Shown here: piece after piece, positions 52,421 through 61,059 of the stretch
Numbering within the stretch: position 1 is the first letter of the stretch
Layout: each line of letters starts with the position of its first letter
The notes under the pieces: generated by a model
The model's database searches: none
What the model was told of the DNA's origin: nothing
Seen by the model: only the letters and a program-made list of their open reading frames with translations
Made by a program: the position numbers and the translations under genes
NCBI RefSeq assembly: GCF_021916785.1
Contig: NZ_JAKCFC010000009.1
Location: 124,001 to 188,000, forward strand
Direction of reading: 5' to 3'
Length of the DNA: 64,000 nucleotides
Source of the DNA: Mycolicibacterium lacusdiani
Lineage (GTDB): Bacteria; Actinomycetota; Actinomycetes; Mycobacteriales; Mycobacteriaceae

Positions 52421-53250
52421 GTCGCCGCCACCTCGTCCTCGCGCTCCGCGGGTGTCTCGCCCGTCTCCTGCTGCTTGAAGCCGCGCATCGACTCGGCCTG
52501 CAACGAACCCCAGATGCGGTTGTGCAGTTCGTTGAACCGCGGCGTCGAGACCACGCCCGCGTCGCGCTCGGCGGGCAGGTCGATGTCGACCACGTCGATG
52601 ATCGTGCCCGGACGGTAGGACATCACCCACACCTGCTGCGAGAGCAGGATCGCCTCGGAGATGTCGTGGGTGACGAACATGATCGTCTGCTTGGTGCGGG
52701 CCCAGATCTGGCGGACCTCGGCGCCGAGGAACAGCCGGGTCTGCTGATCGAGCGCCGCGAACGGCTCGTCCATCAGGACCACCTCGGGTTGCACGGCGAG
52801 CGTGCGGGCGAGCGCGACGCGTTGCCGCATGCCACCCGAGAGCATCGAGGGGTAGGACTTCTCGAAGCCGCCGAGCCCCACCAGTTCGATGGTGTCCTGG
52901 GCGCGTTGCTTGCGCGTCGCCTTCGGGGTCCCGATCATCTCCATCGCGAACGCGACGTTCTCCTCGACGGTGCGCCACGGCAGCGTCGAGTCCTCCTGGA
53001 ACACCACGCCGATCTTGGGGTCGGGCCCGGTGACCGGCTTGCCTGCCACGCTGACCGAGCCGGTGGTCGCCTTCTGCAGGCCCGACACGACGGCCAGCAG
53101 CGTGGACTTGCCGCACCCACTCGGTCCGACGATCGACACGAAACTCGAGTGGGGAACGGTCTGGTCGATGCCGGTTACCGCAGTGACCTTGCGCTCGGGC
53201 GTGTCGAATACCACTGACACTCCGGCCATCTCGATGCCTTGGGAGTTCAC
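52417..53250 (-). CDS. NitT/TauT-type ABC transporter ATPase
   Basis: 277 residues with Walker A GPSGCGKS, signature LSGGMRQR, Walker B LMDEPFAALD and the MFVTHDISEA switch region: SsuB/TauB class. Powers import of a small organic anion or heterocycle. Confidence 0.9.
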   Translation of the reverse strand: MNSQGIEMAGVSVVFDTPERKVTAVTGIDQTVPHSSFVSIVGPSGCGKSTLLAVVSGLQKATTGSVSVAGKPVTGPDPKIGVVFQEDSTLPWRTVEENVAFAMEMIGTPKATRKQRAQDTIELVGLGGFEKSYPSMLSGGMRQRVALARTLAVQPEVVLMDEPFAALDQQTRLFLGAEVRQIWARTKQTIMFVTHDISEAILLSQQVWVMSYRPGTIIDVVDIDLPAERDAGVVSTPRFNELHNRIWGSLQAESMRGFKQQETGETPAEREDEVAAT

Positions 53251-53289
53251 GGGTTCACCTCTCGGGATCGGTGTGTCTAGCGGTGTCGA

Positions 53290-54291
53290 TCAGAACGACG
53301 TCTTGGCGTCTTCGGGCAGGTACTGCTGATCCAGGACGGTGGCCCAGTCGACGGGGGCTTCGATCTGGCCCGCGGCGACCATCAGGTCCGACAGGTTCTT
53401 CAGCCCGTCGGCATCCACCTTCAGCGAGTAGCCCTTGGCGAGGTCGGGGCTGTTCGCGAACGCCGCCTTCATGACCTCGGGTGAGACGCCCACCAGCGGT
53501 GCGATCTCTGTGGCCGCCTCGTCGGGGCTCGACACCACCCACTCGTTGAGCCGGTCCGCGACCTTGAAGAACGTCTTGACGTTCTCGCCGTTGGCCTCGG
53601 CGTACTCGGTGTTGATGGCGACCAGGTCGGCGGGCAGGTCGCCGAGCACGTCGCGTGAGTTGACCAGGATCTGCGCATCGTCGGACGCCTGCTTGTCGGC
53701 GATGAACGGCTGCATGGCCCAGCCGGCCGTGATCTGGTTCGCCTTGGCGGCCGTCCAGTTGTCGCCCATCTGACCGACGGCTTGGGCGCGCACGCCCTGG
53801 CCGAGCTTGCGCTCGAGACCCTTGACGAGGAGTTCGGTCGAGGAGCCTGCCGAGCTGAAGCCGAGCGTCGCTCCGGCGATGTTGCGTCCCGGCGGGGAGA
53901 TCCAGGAGAAGTCGTTCACCTGGAACCACGGAGCGATGACCTTGAGGTTCGAATTCGGTTGCTGCGCAGCGAGAAGCACCGAGCTGTTGCCCGCGATGGC
54001 CATGTCGGCGTCACCGCTGGTGACCACGCGCAGGGTGTTGCCTCCGCCGCCACCGGAGAAGAGGTCGACCTTCAATCCCTCTTCCTCGAACCACTTCTTG
54101 TTGATGCCGGCCTGCAGAATCGCCATGAACGGCAGGCTGTCGACGCCGGTGGCGGAGATGCTGAGCGTGTCGGTGCCCGACCCACCGCCCCCCTCCCCCG
54201 GGCCCGCACCCTCGTCGGCGCACGCCGCGGTGCCGACGAGCAGGGCGGTGGCGGCAAAGACGGCGCCGATCAGCTTGGGGAAACGAGACAT
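53290..54291 (-). CDS. NitT/TauT-type substrate-binding lipoprotein
   Basis: 333 residues. Lipoprotein signal ends at TAAC, so Cys24 is the anchor. The mature protein is a type II periplasmic-binding fold (ATGVDSLPFMAILQAGINKKW split over two elements, then GNSSVLLAAQ). First gene of the long operon binding protein-ATPase-permeases-hydroxylase-FUSC. Operator 2 lies 30 bases upstream of its start. The ligand is unknown; the family takes nitrate, taurine, pyrimidines and similar compounds. Confidence 0.88.
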   Translation of the reverse strand: MSRFPKLIGAVFAATALLVGTAACADEGAGPGEGGGGSGTDTLSISATGVDSLPFMAILQAGINKKWFEEEGLKVDLFSGGGGGNTLRVVTSGDADMAIAGNSSVLLAAQQPNSNLKVIAPWFQVNDFSWISPPGRNIAGATLGFSSAGSSTELLVKGLERKLGQGVRAQAVGQMGDNWTAAKANQITAGWAMQPFIADKQASDDAQILVNSRDVLGDLPADLVAINTEYAEANGENVKTFFKVADRLNEWVVSSPDEAATEIAPLVGVSPEVMKAAFANSPDLAKGYSLKVDADGLKNLSDLMVAAGQIEAPVDWATVLDQQYLPEDAKTSF

Positions 54292-54321
54292 CAGAGAGAC
54301 CTCCGAGGGTCGATGAATATT

Positions 54322-54334
54322 GGATACACTATAC
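54322..54334. promoter_or_regulatory. GntR-type operator 2 (transporter-hydroxylase operon)
   Basis: GGATACACTATAC, which on the minus strand reads GTATA-GTG-TATCC followed by AAT. It is 30 bases upstream of the substrate-binding protein start. Confidence 0.72.
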
Positions 54335-54359
54335 GAAGCACTGTGATGTGCGTCAACAT

Positions 54360-54641
54360 TTAGCGGCGTCGTCGCCGCGTCAGGATCCCTGCGATCTCGA
54401 GGCCCGCCGCGATCCCCACCATCGCGGCCGCGGCAGTGAGCGACGAGCTACCGCCGCGACTCGAGTGCTCTGCAAGTGATTGCAGTGAAGGGCTTTTCGG
54501 CGTCGGCCGCAACTCGGGGCGCACGGGATCGGGCACCCCGTCGGCTGCGGTCAGCGGCCGCCGCAGCGGCGGCGGCGCCCCGGGCACGGCGCTGCCGGGC
54601 GCGGGATGCGCTCCCGGATCGGCCGCCCCGGAACGGGTCAC
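54360..54641 (-). CDS. Small proline-rich single-span membrane protein, unknown
   Basis: 93 residues from GTG 54641, which overlaps the stop of the LLM gene (GTGA). Proline-rich N-terminal half, then a membrane span (SSLTAAAAMVGIAAGLEIAGIL) and an RRRRR tail. Not recognised. Coupled translation suggests it works with the LLM enzyme, perhaps holding it at the membrane. Confidence 0.5.
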   Translation of the reverse strand: MTRSGAADPGAHPAPGSAVPGAPPPLRRPLTAADGVPDPVRPELRPTPKSPSLQSLAEHSSRGGSSSLTAAAAMVGIAAGLEIAGILTRRRRR

Positions 54642-55654
54642 GAGTCGCGTCCGTCGCGAACGGTCAGATCGCCGACGATCTCGGAGAAGGCGCGGATGGT
54701 GCCCTCGCGGCTCTGCCCTGGCCGGACGAACGGAACGATCGACACCTGGTCGACGCCGAGCGCCTCGATCTCGGAGAGCCGCTGTGCGCACTCGTCGCGA
54801 GTTCCGGCCAGCGCGAACAGGTCGACGAGTTCGTCGGGCACCAGATCGGCGTGCGCGGCTTCGGTGTTCATGTGCTCGTAGTAGTCGTACTTCTCGCGGA
54901 TGCGGTCGATCGCCTTCTCCAGCGCGGGGTCGACCTTCGCGGGCAGCGGGCGGATCGCGACGCGGGAGACGTGGGCGCGGACCAGGTCGCGCGCCTCGGT
55001 GCTGTCGTCGCCGATCGCCGTCGGCGTCCAGAGCACGATGTGCAGGTCGTCGAGCGTGCGGCCGCTCGCAGCGGCGCCCTTCTCGATCGTCGCGAGCGCG
55101 GCTTCGATGAAGTGCGGTGCGGTGCCAACCAGGACGATGACGCCGTCGGCGATGCGACCAGACATCTCCAGGATCTTCGGCGCCGATGCGGCGATGTAGA
55201 TCGGGATGTCGACCGGCTCGGCGAGGTAGTTCAGGTGGTACTCCGCCCCGCTGGTGGCCTCGGCGACCTTCTCGCCGCGAAACAGCGCGCGCAGGTCGTC
55301 GATCGAGCGCTCCAGCTCGGCGAGCTTCTGCGGCTTGAGGCCCATGGTGCGCAGCGAGGAGTCACCCGTGCCGATGCCCAATGCCACACGGCCACCGGTG
55401 AATTCGGCCAGCGTCGCCCACGTCGAGGCCAGCAGCGACGGGTGCCGGGTGACCGCGTTGGTCACGCCCGTGCCGAACACGATGCGATCGGTGCCGACGG
55501 CGGCGGCGCCCATCACCGTCGACGATTCCCGCCAGATGTTCTGCGAGTCGCCGAACCAGACGTTGTCGTATCCCAGGCCCTCGCACAGCTGGACGTAGTC
55601 GCACATCACCCCCGTCGGCTCGGTGGGGAACAGTCCGACACCCTTGCTCAACAT
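54638..55654 (-). CDS. LLM-class flavin/F420-dependent oxidoreductase
   Basis: 338 residues, TIM-barrel of the luciferase-like/Mer family: YDNVWFGDSQNIWRES near the start, GRVALGIGTGDSSLRT, PIYIAASAPKILEMSGRIADG in parts, typical of F420-dependent reductases as well as FMN monooxygenases. The ATG at 55654 is chosen because GGAGG lies eleven bases upstream; a longer frame to 55708 would run through operator 3. It could reduce or oxygenate the hydroxylated ring. Confidence 0.82.
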   Translation of the reverse strand: MLSKGVGLFPTEPTGVMCDYVQLCEGLGYDNVWFGDSQNIWRESSTVMGAAAVGTDRIVFGTGVTNAVTRHPSLLASTWATLAEFTGGRVALGIGTGDSSLRTMGLKPQKLAELERSIDDLRALFRGEKVAEATSGAEYHLNYLAEPVDIPIYIAASAPKILEMSGRIADGVIVLVGTAPHFIEAALATIEKGAAASGRTLDDLHIVLWTPTAIGDDSTEARDLVRAHVSRVAIRPLPAKVDPALEKAIDRIREKYDYYEHMNTEAAHADLVPDELVDLFALAGTRDECAQRLSEIEALGVDQVSIVPFVRPGQSREGTIRAFSEIVGDLTVRDGRDS

Positions 55655-55693
55655 CCTGTTCAAGACCTCCTGGACCCGCCGTACGTTAGCGTT

Positions 55694-55706
55694 GTATATC
55701 GTATCC
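55694..55706. promoter_or_regulatory. GntR-type operator 3 (LLM and CoxG-like genes)
   Basis: GTATATCGTATCC followed by AAT: GTATA-TCG-TATCC. It lies between the divergent LLM (40 bases) and CoxG-like (46 bases) starts and could control both. Confidence 0.72.
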
Positions 55707-55752
55707 AATCGTAAGTCGGTGCGAATCGATCCACAACCGCTGGAGGCAAATC

Positions 55753-56370
55753 GTGCAACTCGTCAACGAGTTCCGCGTCGACGCGCCGCTCGACGTCGCC
55801 TGGTCGGTACTGACCGACATACCGAAGGTGATCGACTGCGTGCCGGGTGCCGGACTCGACCGCCGCGACGGCGACGACTACCACGCCCACGTCGCGATCA
55901 AGGTCGGACCCGTGGGAATGACGATGTCCGGCAAGGCATCCGTGGTCACACGCGACGACGCGGGCAGGGAGATGGTCGTGCGCGGCAGCGCCCGCGACCG
56001 CCGGGGCAACGGGACGACCGAGGCCACCGTGCGCCTGCTCGCGCGCGACGACGGAGGCCGGGCGGTGGTCACGGTGACCACCGACCTCGAGTTGAGCGGT
56101 CGCATCGCCCAGTTCGGCACGGGCGTGATCACCCAGGTGAGCAACCGCATCATCGGGCAGTTCGCCGACCGGCTCGACGCCGCCATCGCCGGCGACCGCC
56201 CCACCGGCCAGGCGTCTGACGGAGCCGGTCCGGTGCTGCGCCCGCCGCAACCGCTCGACGCCGCGTCCGACCGGGCCGCCCTGGTACTCACCGCTCTCGC
56301 CGGAGCGGTGCTTGGCCTGGCGATCGGGCGGTTGGCGGATCGGGTCAGCCGCCCGCCTCGGCGAGGCTGA
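55753..56370 (+). CDS. CoxG-like SRPBCC protein with C-terminal membrane span
   Basis: 205 residues. The N-terminal ~150 residues are a CoxG/SRPBCC domain (FRVDAPLDVAWSVLTDIPKV, CVPGAGLD, IKVGPVGMTMSGKASV), and the end has one span (ALVLTALAGAVLGLAIGRLA). CoxG-type proteins recruit molybdenum hydroxylases to the membrane, which fits the operon 5 kb away under the same operator. GTG start; GGAGG at 55741. Its 3' end overlaps convergent ridA by 26 bases. Confidence 0.85.
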   Translation: MQLVNEFRVDAPLDVAWSVLTDIPKVIDCVPGAGLDRRDGDDYHAHVAIKVGPVGMTMSGKASVVTRDDAGREMVVRGSARDRRGNGTTEATVRLLARDDGGRAVVTVTTDLELSGRIAQFGTGVITQVSNRIIGQFADRLDAAIAGDRPTGQASDGAGPVLRPPQPLDAASDRAALVLTALAGAVLGLAIGRLADRVSRPPRRG

Positions 56371-56815
56371 CCACCAGCTCGAGTTCCACGCAGGCACCGC
56401 CCGGTAGCGACGCCACGCCGATCGCGGTGCGCGCGTGGGCGCCGATCCGTTGGCCGAACACGTCGATCAGGAGCGCCGACGCCCCGTCGACGACGGCGGG
56501 ATGTGCGTCGAAATCCGTTGTCGCCCTCACGTATCCGCGCAGATGGACGATTGCCGTCACCGCGTCGAGACCAGCCGCTGCCTCGACCGCGCCCAGGAGG
56601 TTCAGTGCAGCCGTCGCGGCCTGGGCCCGGGCCTCGTCGACGGTGACGTCCGCTCCGACCACACCGCGCACCGCTGGAGTCCCGCCGCGGCGCGCCGTCG
56701 CGCCGGAGACCCACAGCTGGTCGCCGCACCGGCGGCTCGGCGAATACGTGCCCTTCGGCGGCGCGGGAGGCGGGAGGACGAGCCCCAGTTCGGCAAGGCG
56801 GTCGGCGGCGCTCAC
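56345..56815 (-). CDS. RidA/YjgF-family protein
   Basis: 156 residues with LWVSGATARRGG, EARAQAATAALNLLGAVEAA and HARTAIGVASLPGGACVELELVVS, including the conserved Arg of enamine/imine deaminases. It would hydrolyse a reactive enamine or imine to a carbonyl and ammonia. It overlaps the GntR gene stop by four bases, so it shares control with the regulator. In a pathway that opens an N-ring this activity is expected. Confidence 0.85.
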   Translation of the reverse strand: MSAADRLAELGLVLPPPAPPKGTYSPSRRCGDQLWVSGATARRGGTPAVRGVVGADVTVDEARAQAATAALNLLGAVEAAAGLDAVTAIVHLRGYVRATTDFDAHPAVVDGASALLIDVFGQRIGAHARTAIGVASLPGGACVELELVVSLAEAGG

Positions 56816-57558
56816 GCCTTCTGCGACTCCGTCGAGAAGATCTGGTGGATGGGTTGCAGTGCGTGCGAACGGTGTTCGTGGTTGAGGACCACCATTGCAT
56901 CGACGTCACGCTCGGCCATCGCGTCGATCATCAACGTGTGTTCGTCGCAGACCTTCACCATGTCGAGCAACGGTGAGTACAGCGGCCGGTACGCGTCGGC
57001 GGTGTTCCACAGCTGGGTGACGATGCGCTTGGTCCTGGCCATTCCACTCTGCTGGAACGTCAGGAAGTGGAACCGCCGGTTGGCCACGCCGACGGCAATC
57101 AGATCGCCAGCCGCGAGTGCTGCGTCCATCTCCGCGTTCGCCGAACGCATCTCGTCGACGACCTCGGCCGTGACGGCGGGCATCGCATCCCTGATCAGCG
57201 CCTCCTCGAGGATGGCCCGCAATTCGAAGACCTCGAGGAGGTCGTCGAGGCTCAGCTTCGTGACGCGGTAACCGCTGTGCGGCACGTAGGTGATGTACTC
57301 CTCGGCTTCGAGGGTCTTGAGCGCCTCGCGAACCGGGATGCGTGACATGCCGAACTGTTCGGCGACGGCCTCCTGGACGATCCAGCTGCCGGGGGCGAGC
57401 TTTCCCGTCGTGATGTCGTGACGCAGCGCCTCGGCCACCGCCTGCTGGGCGGTCTTGGGCCGGACGAAGTCCGACCGTGGGCCACCCGAACGCGTGGCCG
57501 GTGTGCCCTTGTCTGCGCCCGCGGAGTCCGAGCGCTTGGTAGCGGTGCGCGGTGGCAT
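56812..57558 (-). CDS. GntR-family (FCD) transcriptional regulator of the catabolic block
   Basis: 248 residues: an N-terminal winged helix (GSWIVQEAVAEQFGMSRIPVR) and a C-terminal FCD ligand-binding domain with helical FELRAILEEALIRDA and His residues (RFHFL, HEHRSH) for metal/acid binding. FCD regulators usually sense organic acids and release DNA on binding. Operator 4 is 25 bases upstream, so it should repress itself and, through operators 1-3, the whole block. Confidence 0.88.
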   Translation of the reverse strand: MPPRTATKRSDSAGADKGTPATRSGGPRSDFVRPKTAQQAVAEALRHDITTGKLAPGSWIVQEAVAEQFGMSRIPVREALKTLEAEEYITYVPHSGYRVTKLSLDDLLEVFELRAILEEALIRDAMPAVTAEVVDEMRSANAEMDAALAAGDLIAVGVANRRFHFLTFQQSGMARTKRIVTQLWNTADAYRPLYSPLLDMVKVCDEHTLMIDAMAERDVDAMVVLNHEHRSHALQPIHQIFSTESQKA

Positions 57559-57582
57559 CGACCCTCGCTTTCAACAGATATT

Positions 57583-57595
57583 GGATACTCTATTC
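57583..57595. promoter_or_regulatory. GntR-type operator 4 (regulator gene and ridA)
   Basis: GGATACTCTATTC, on the minus strand GAATA-GAG-TATCC followed by AAT, 25 bases upstream of the regulator ATG. Confidence 0.72.
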
Positions 57596-57740
57596 GATCG
57601 ACCCCGCAAGAAGGCAACCCCGTCGACGACGTTTTCGGCGAGTATGCCGGGCGCCCAGCCCATGCCGCTCACCTCGTGCGAGTTCAAGGGTTTCCCCCGA
57701 TTCATCGCCGACCGCGCGCTCGTAGCGTGAGGCCAGGCCA

Positions 57741-59369
57741 TTGGCACTGACGGGGGTCACCACAATCGCCAGCTGGAATCGCATCGGGGCACTTGCCGTC
57801 GCGCTCGGGGTCGGGCTGACGGTCGCCGACCCGACCGGCATCGCGTGGGCATCGCCCGAAGACACCGAGACCAGCGACGTCGTCGTCGGCACCGATGTCG
57901 GAGCCGAGGGCGAGCCGACACCGGACGACCCGGCCATTCCCGCGCAGCCGCCCGACGGTTCCTCCACCGGGGCGACGGCCGAGGTGGGCCCGGAGTCCTC
58001 GCCACCGGTGGTGGTCAGCAGCACCGGCGGCGCCAACACCACCATCAACGGCGAGAGCGCTCCCGACGAGACGACCATGGCGCTCGATGACGACGCGGCG
58101 GCGGATCCGGGTCCACCTGCACAGTCCGAAGTTCCCCCTGCCGAAGCTCCCGCCGACTCAGTCGTCGTCGTGGTGCCGACGGTCACCTCCCCGATCGACG
58201 CGGACCAGCCGGTGGTCGACGGTTCGGAGTTCGCTGCCTCGGATTCCTCACGGCGATCGGCCGGGCGGACGGACGTCGGGTGGCTACCGGCACCGGCCGC
58301 GGCGGACACCGTCATGGTCGAGGTGGACGCGACGCCGGCCCGCCGGGCGCCGGCGAATTCGTCCCCCACCGGGCGCTCGGCCGGGGAGCCACCGACCGTG
58401 GTCGCCGCCCGGCCGTCGGCCGAAGAACCCGTGACACCCGCGAGCGCCGTCCTCGCCTTCGCCGCGAGGGCGGGCATCGCGCTACTGGCACCGTTGGCGG
58501 GCTTCGGCAATGGCACGCCGACAGCGCCACCGATGGCCTGGACCGTGTTGGCGTGGGTGCGACGCGAGTTCGACGATGCCATCGACGCGCTGCTGGCCGA
58601 GCGCGATCGCGCCACGGCGTCGGGCGATGCGCTGATCGTTCTGACGGCCGAGACGCAGGAACCCCATGCGGCCGGACGCACCACCGTCATCACGTCGGTG
58701 GCCGACGCCACGGAGTCCAACGCTCACGTCGCCGTCCTCGACGGCGGGACCGGCGCAGTGGTCGGTGAGCCACTCGTCCTGGTCGGGCAGCGGGTAGTCG
58801 CGGTGGCCTTCGCCTCCGACGACACGCGAATCGTCGTCGCGGCGTACGGCGACGAGTCCAGGATCACGCGGCTGGTCGTCGCGGATGCGGCCACGGGCGA
58901 CCCCGTCGGCGAGGGTGCGACCGTCGATGGTTGGCCCGGCGGTTTCGGCGTCGTCTCGGGCGGCGCCCTGGCCGCGGTCGTCGCGATCGCCGACGACGCC
59001 ACCACCGGCAGCCAGGCGGCGACCGTACTCACCGTCGACACCGACACCGGGGAAGGAGTCGGCGACGTCGTGACGGTCGCCGATCAGTCGGTGGTCGACG
59101 TCCTGGTGGTCGCAGACGTGGATAGGGCCGTGGTGACCACCGAGGCGACCGACTCCGAAACGGGAACGTTCGTCACCACGGTCACCGTCGTCGACCTCCT
59201 CGGACCCGACCGGCTGGCTTCGGTCACCGTCGACGGATCCGCCGAGTCGACGTCGATGAGCGTGGACGGATCGACGATCGCCGTAAGCACGTCGACCCGG
59301 GACGTCGGTACGGGAGCGCTTCGGACCGGCGTGACGTCGATCGACGTCCGAACCGGCGAGCTGGCCTGA
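57741..59369 (+). CDS. Secreted low-complexity protein with propeller-like repeats, unknown
   Basis: 542 residues. An N-terminal signal (IGALAVALGVGLTVADPTGIAWAS) is followed by about 200 residues rich in Pro, Glu, Ser and Thr, a hydrophobic stretch (LAFAARAGIALLAPLAGF) and then beta-rich units with repeated D-x-x-T-G-x-x-V-G-x-x-V patterns, as in YncE-like propellers. The only reasonable start is TTG at 57741. The propeller part looks short, and the frame stops just two bases before the convergent RNase J stop. No function assigned. Confidence 0.65.
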   Translation: MALTGVTTIASWNRIGALAVALGVGLTVADPTGIAWASPEDTETSDVVVGTDVGAEGEPTPDDPAIPAQPPDGSSTGATAEVGPESSPPVVVSSTGGANTTINGESAPDETTMALDDDAAADPGPPAQSEVPPAEAPADSVVVVVPTVTSPIDADQPVVDGSEFAASDSSRRSAGRTDVGWLPAPAAADTVMVEVDATPARRAPANSSPTGRSAGEPPTVVAARPSAEEPVTPASAVLAFAARAGIALLAPLAGFGNGTPTAPPMAWTVLAWVRREFDDAIDALLAERDRATASGDALIVLTAETQEPHAAGRTTVITSVADATESNAHVAVLDGGTGAVVGEPLVLVGQRVVAVAFASDDTRIVVAAYGDESRITRLVVADAATGDPVGEGATVDGWPGGFGVVSGGALAAVVAIADDATTGSQAATVLTVDTDTGEGVGDVVTVADQSVVDVLVVADVDRAVVTTEATDSETGTFVTTVTVVDLLGPDRLASVTVDGSAESTSMSVDGSTIAVSTSTRDVGTGALRTGVTSIDVRTGELA

Positions 59370-59370
59370 C

Positions 59371-61059
59371 TCAGTCGATCTCGAGGACCGTCGGCACGAT
59401 CATCGGCTGCCTGCGGTACACCTCGCCGACCCACTTGCCGACCGACCGGCGGACGGCCTGGGCGATGCGGGCCGGATCGGTGATCTTCTCGGCGGCGAGG
59501 GCGTCGAGCGCCTCCTCCACCTTGCGCGCGGCGGGTTCCAGCGCCTTCGGGTCCTCGGAGAAGCCGCGGGAGTGCAGCTGCGGCGGTGCCGCACGCTTCC
59601 CGGTGGCGCGCTTGATAACCACGTTTATCGCAATGAAGCCCGACGTCAGCGTGAGGCGCTCGCCCAGCGTGGTGTCGCCGACGTCGCCGGTGACCAGGCC
59701 GTCGACGAACATCTTGCCCACGGGCACCGCCCCCGCGATGGAGGCCTTGCCCGCCACCAGGTCCACGCTGACGCCGTTCTCGGCGAGCATGACGTTCTCC
59801 GGCGGCACACCCGACTTCACCGCAAGGCCGGCGTTGGCCCGTAGGTGCCGCCACGTGCCGTGCACCGGCATGACGTTGCGGGGGCGAATGCCGTTGTACA
59901 GGAACAGGAGTTCACCGGCGTAGGCGTGGCCCGTGACGTGGATGCGCACCTGGGCATTGGTGACGACGCGGACGCCGATCTTGGCCAAGGAGTCGATGAC
60001 GCCGTAGATCGCCTCTTCGTTGCCGGGAATCAGCGACGACGAGAGCACCACGAGGTCACCGTCGGTCAGCGTGATGCTGCGGTGTTCACCGCGCGACATC
60101 CGCGACAGCGCAGCCATGGGTTCGCCTTGCGTGCCCGTGGTGACCAGCACCACGCGGTCGGGCGGCAGCATCTCTGCGGCCGCGATGTCGACGACGTTGT
60201 CGGGGTGGACGTTCAGGAAGCCCAGTTCCCGGGCGATGCCCATGTTGCGCACCATGGAGCGTCCGACGAACGACACCTTCCGTCCCAACGCCACGGACGC
60301 ATCGATGATCTGTTGCACGCGAGCGACGTTGGAGGCGAAGCACGCCACGATCACCCGACCGTCGGCCGACCTGATCAGGCGGTGCATATTGGGCCCGATC
60401 TCGCTCTCCGACGGTCCGACGCCGGGGATGTCGGCATTCGTCGAGTCGCACAGGAACAGGTCGACGCCTGCGTCGCCGAGGCGGGACATGCCGGGCAGGT
60501 CCGTCGGCCGACCGTCCAGGGGCAGCTGGTCGAGCTTGATGTCGCCGGTGAGCAGAACCGTTCCCGCTCCGGTGTACACGGCGATCGCCAGTGCGTCCGG
60601 AATCGAGTGGTTGACGGCGAAGTACTCGCACTCGAACACGCCGTGCCTGCTGCTCTGCTTCTCGGCGACCTCCACGAACACCGGCTTGATCCGGTGCTCG
60701 CGGCACTTCGCCTCGATCAGGGCAAGAGTGAACTTCGAGCCCACGACCGGGATGTCGGGCCGCAGCTTCAGCAGGTGTGGGATGGCGCCGATGTGGTCTT
60801 CGTGGGCGTGGGTGATGACCATCGCCTCGATGTCGTCGAGCCGGTTCTCCACGTGCCGCAGGTCGGGCAGGATCAGGTCGACGCCGGGTTCGTCGTGATT
60901 GGGGAACAGGACTCCGCAGTCGACGATCAGCAGTCGACCGAGGTGCTCGAACACCGTCATGTTGCGGCCGATCTCGCCGATGCCGCCGAGCGCGGTGACC
61001 CTCAGCCCGCCCGGAGCCAGCGGCTTCGGGGGTGTGAGTGCTGCGGAGGGGACGGTCAT
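59371..61059 (-). CDS. rnj: Ribonuclease J
   Basis: 562 residues, metallo-beta-lactamase/beta-CASP nuclease with HAHEDHIG, a second metal site (TGDIKLD) and the beta-CASP segments (ACFASNVARVQQ, GTQGEP). Processes mRNA and rRNA 5' ends. Overlaps dapA by four bases, as Rv2752c-Rv2753c. Confidence 0.95.
   Translation of the reverse strand: MTVPSAALTPPKPLAPGGLRVTALGGIGEIGRNMTVFEHLGRLLIVDCGVLFPNHDEPGVDLILPDLRHVENRLDDIEAMVITHAHEDHIGAIPHLLKLRPDIPVVGSKFTLALIEAKCREHRIKPVFVEVAEKQSSRHGVFECEYFAVNHSIPDALAIAVYTGAGTVLLTGDIKLDQLPLDGRPTDLPGMSRLGDAGVDLFLCDSTNADIPGVGPSESEIGPNMHRLIRSADGRVIVACFASNVARVQQIIDASVALGRKVSFVGRSMVRNMGIARELGFLNVHPDNVVDIAAAEMLPPDRVVLVTTGTQGEPMAALSRMSRGEHRSITLTDGDLVVLSSSLIPGNEEAIYGVIDSLAKIGVRVVTNAQVRIHVTGHAYAGELLFLYNGIRPRNVMPVHGTWRHLRANAGLAVKSGVPPENVMLAENGVSVDLVAGKASIAGAVPVGKMFVDGLVTGDVGDTTLGERLTLTSGFIAINVVIKRATGKRAAPPQLHSRGFSEDPKALEPAARKVEEALDALAAEKITDPARIAQAVRRSVGKWVGEVYRRQPMIVPTVLEID

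Noticed and set aside
54638..55708. LLM gene starting at the ATG at 55708
   Set aside because: That start lies in the 13-bp operator; the ATG at 55654 has a good ribosome site and keeps the whole conserved domain.
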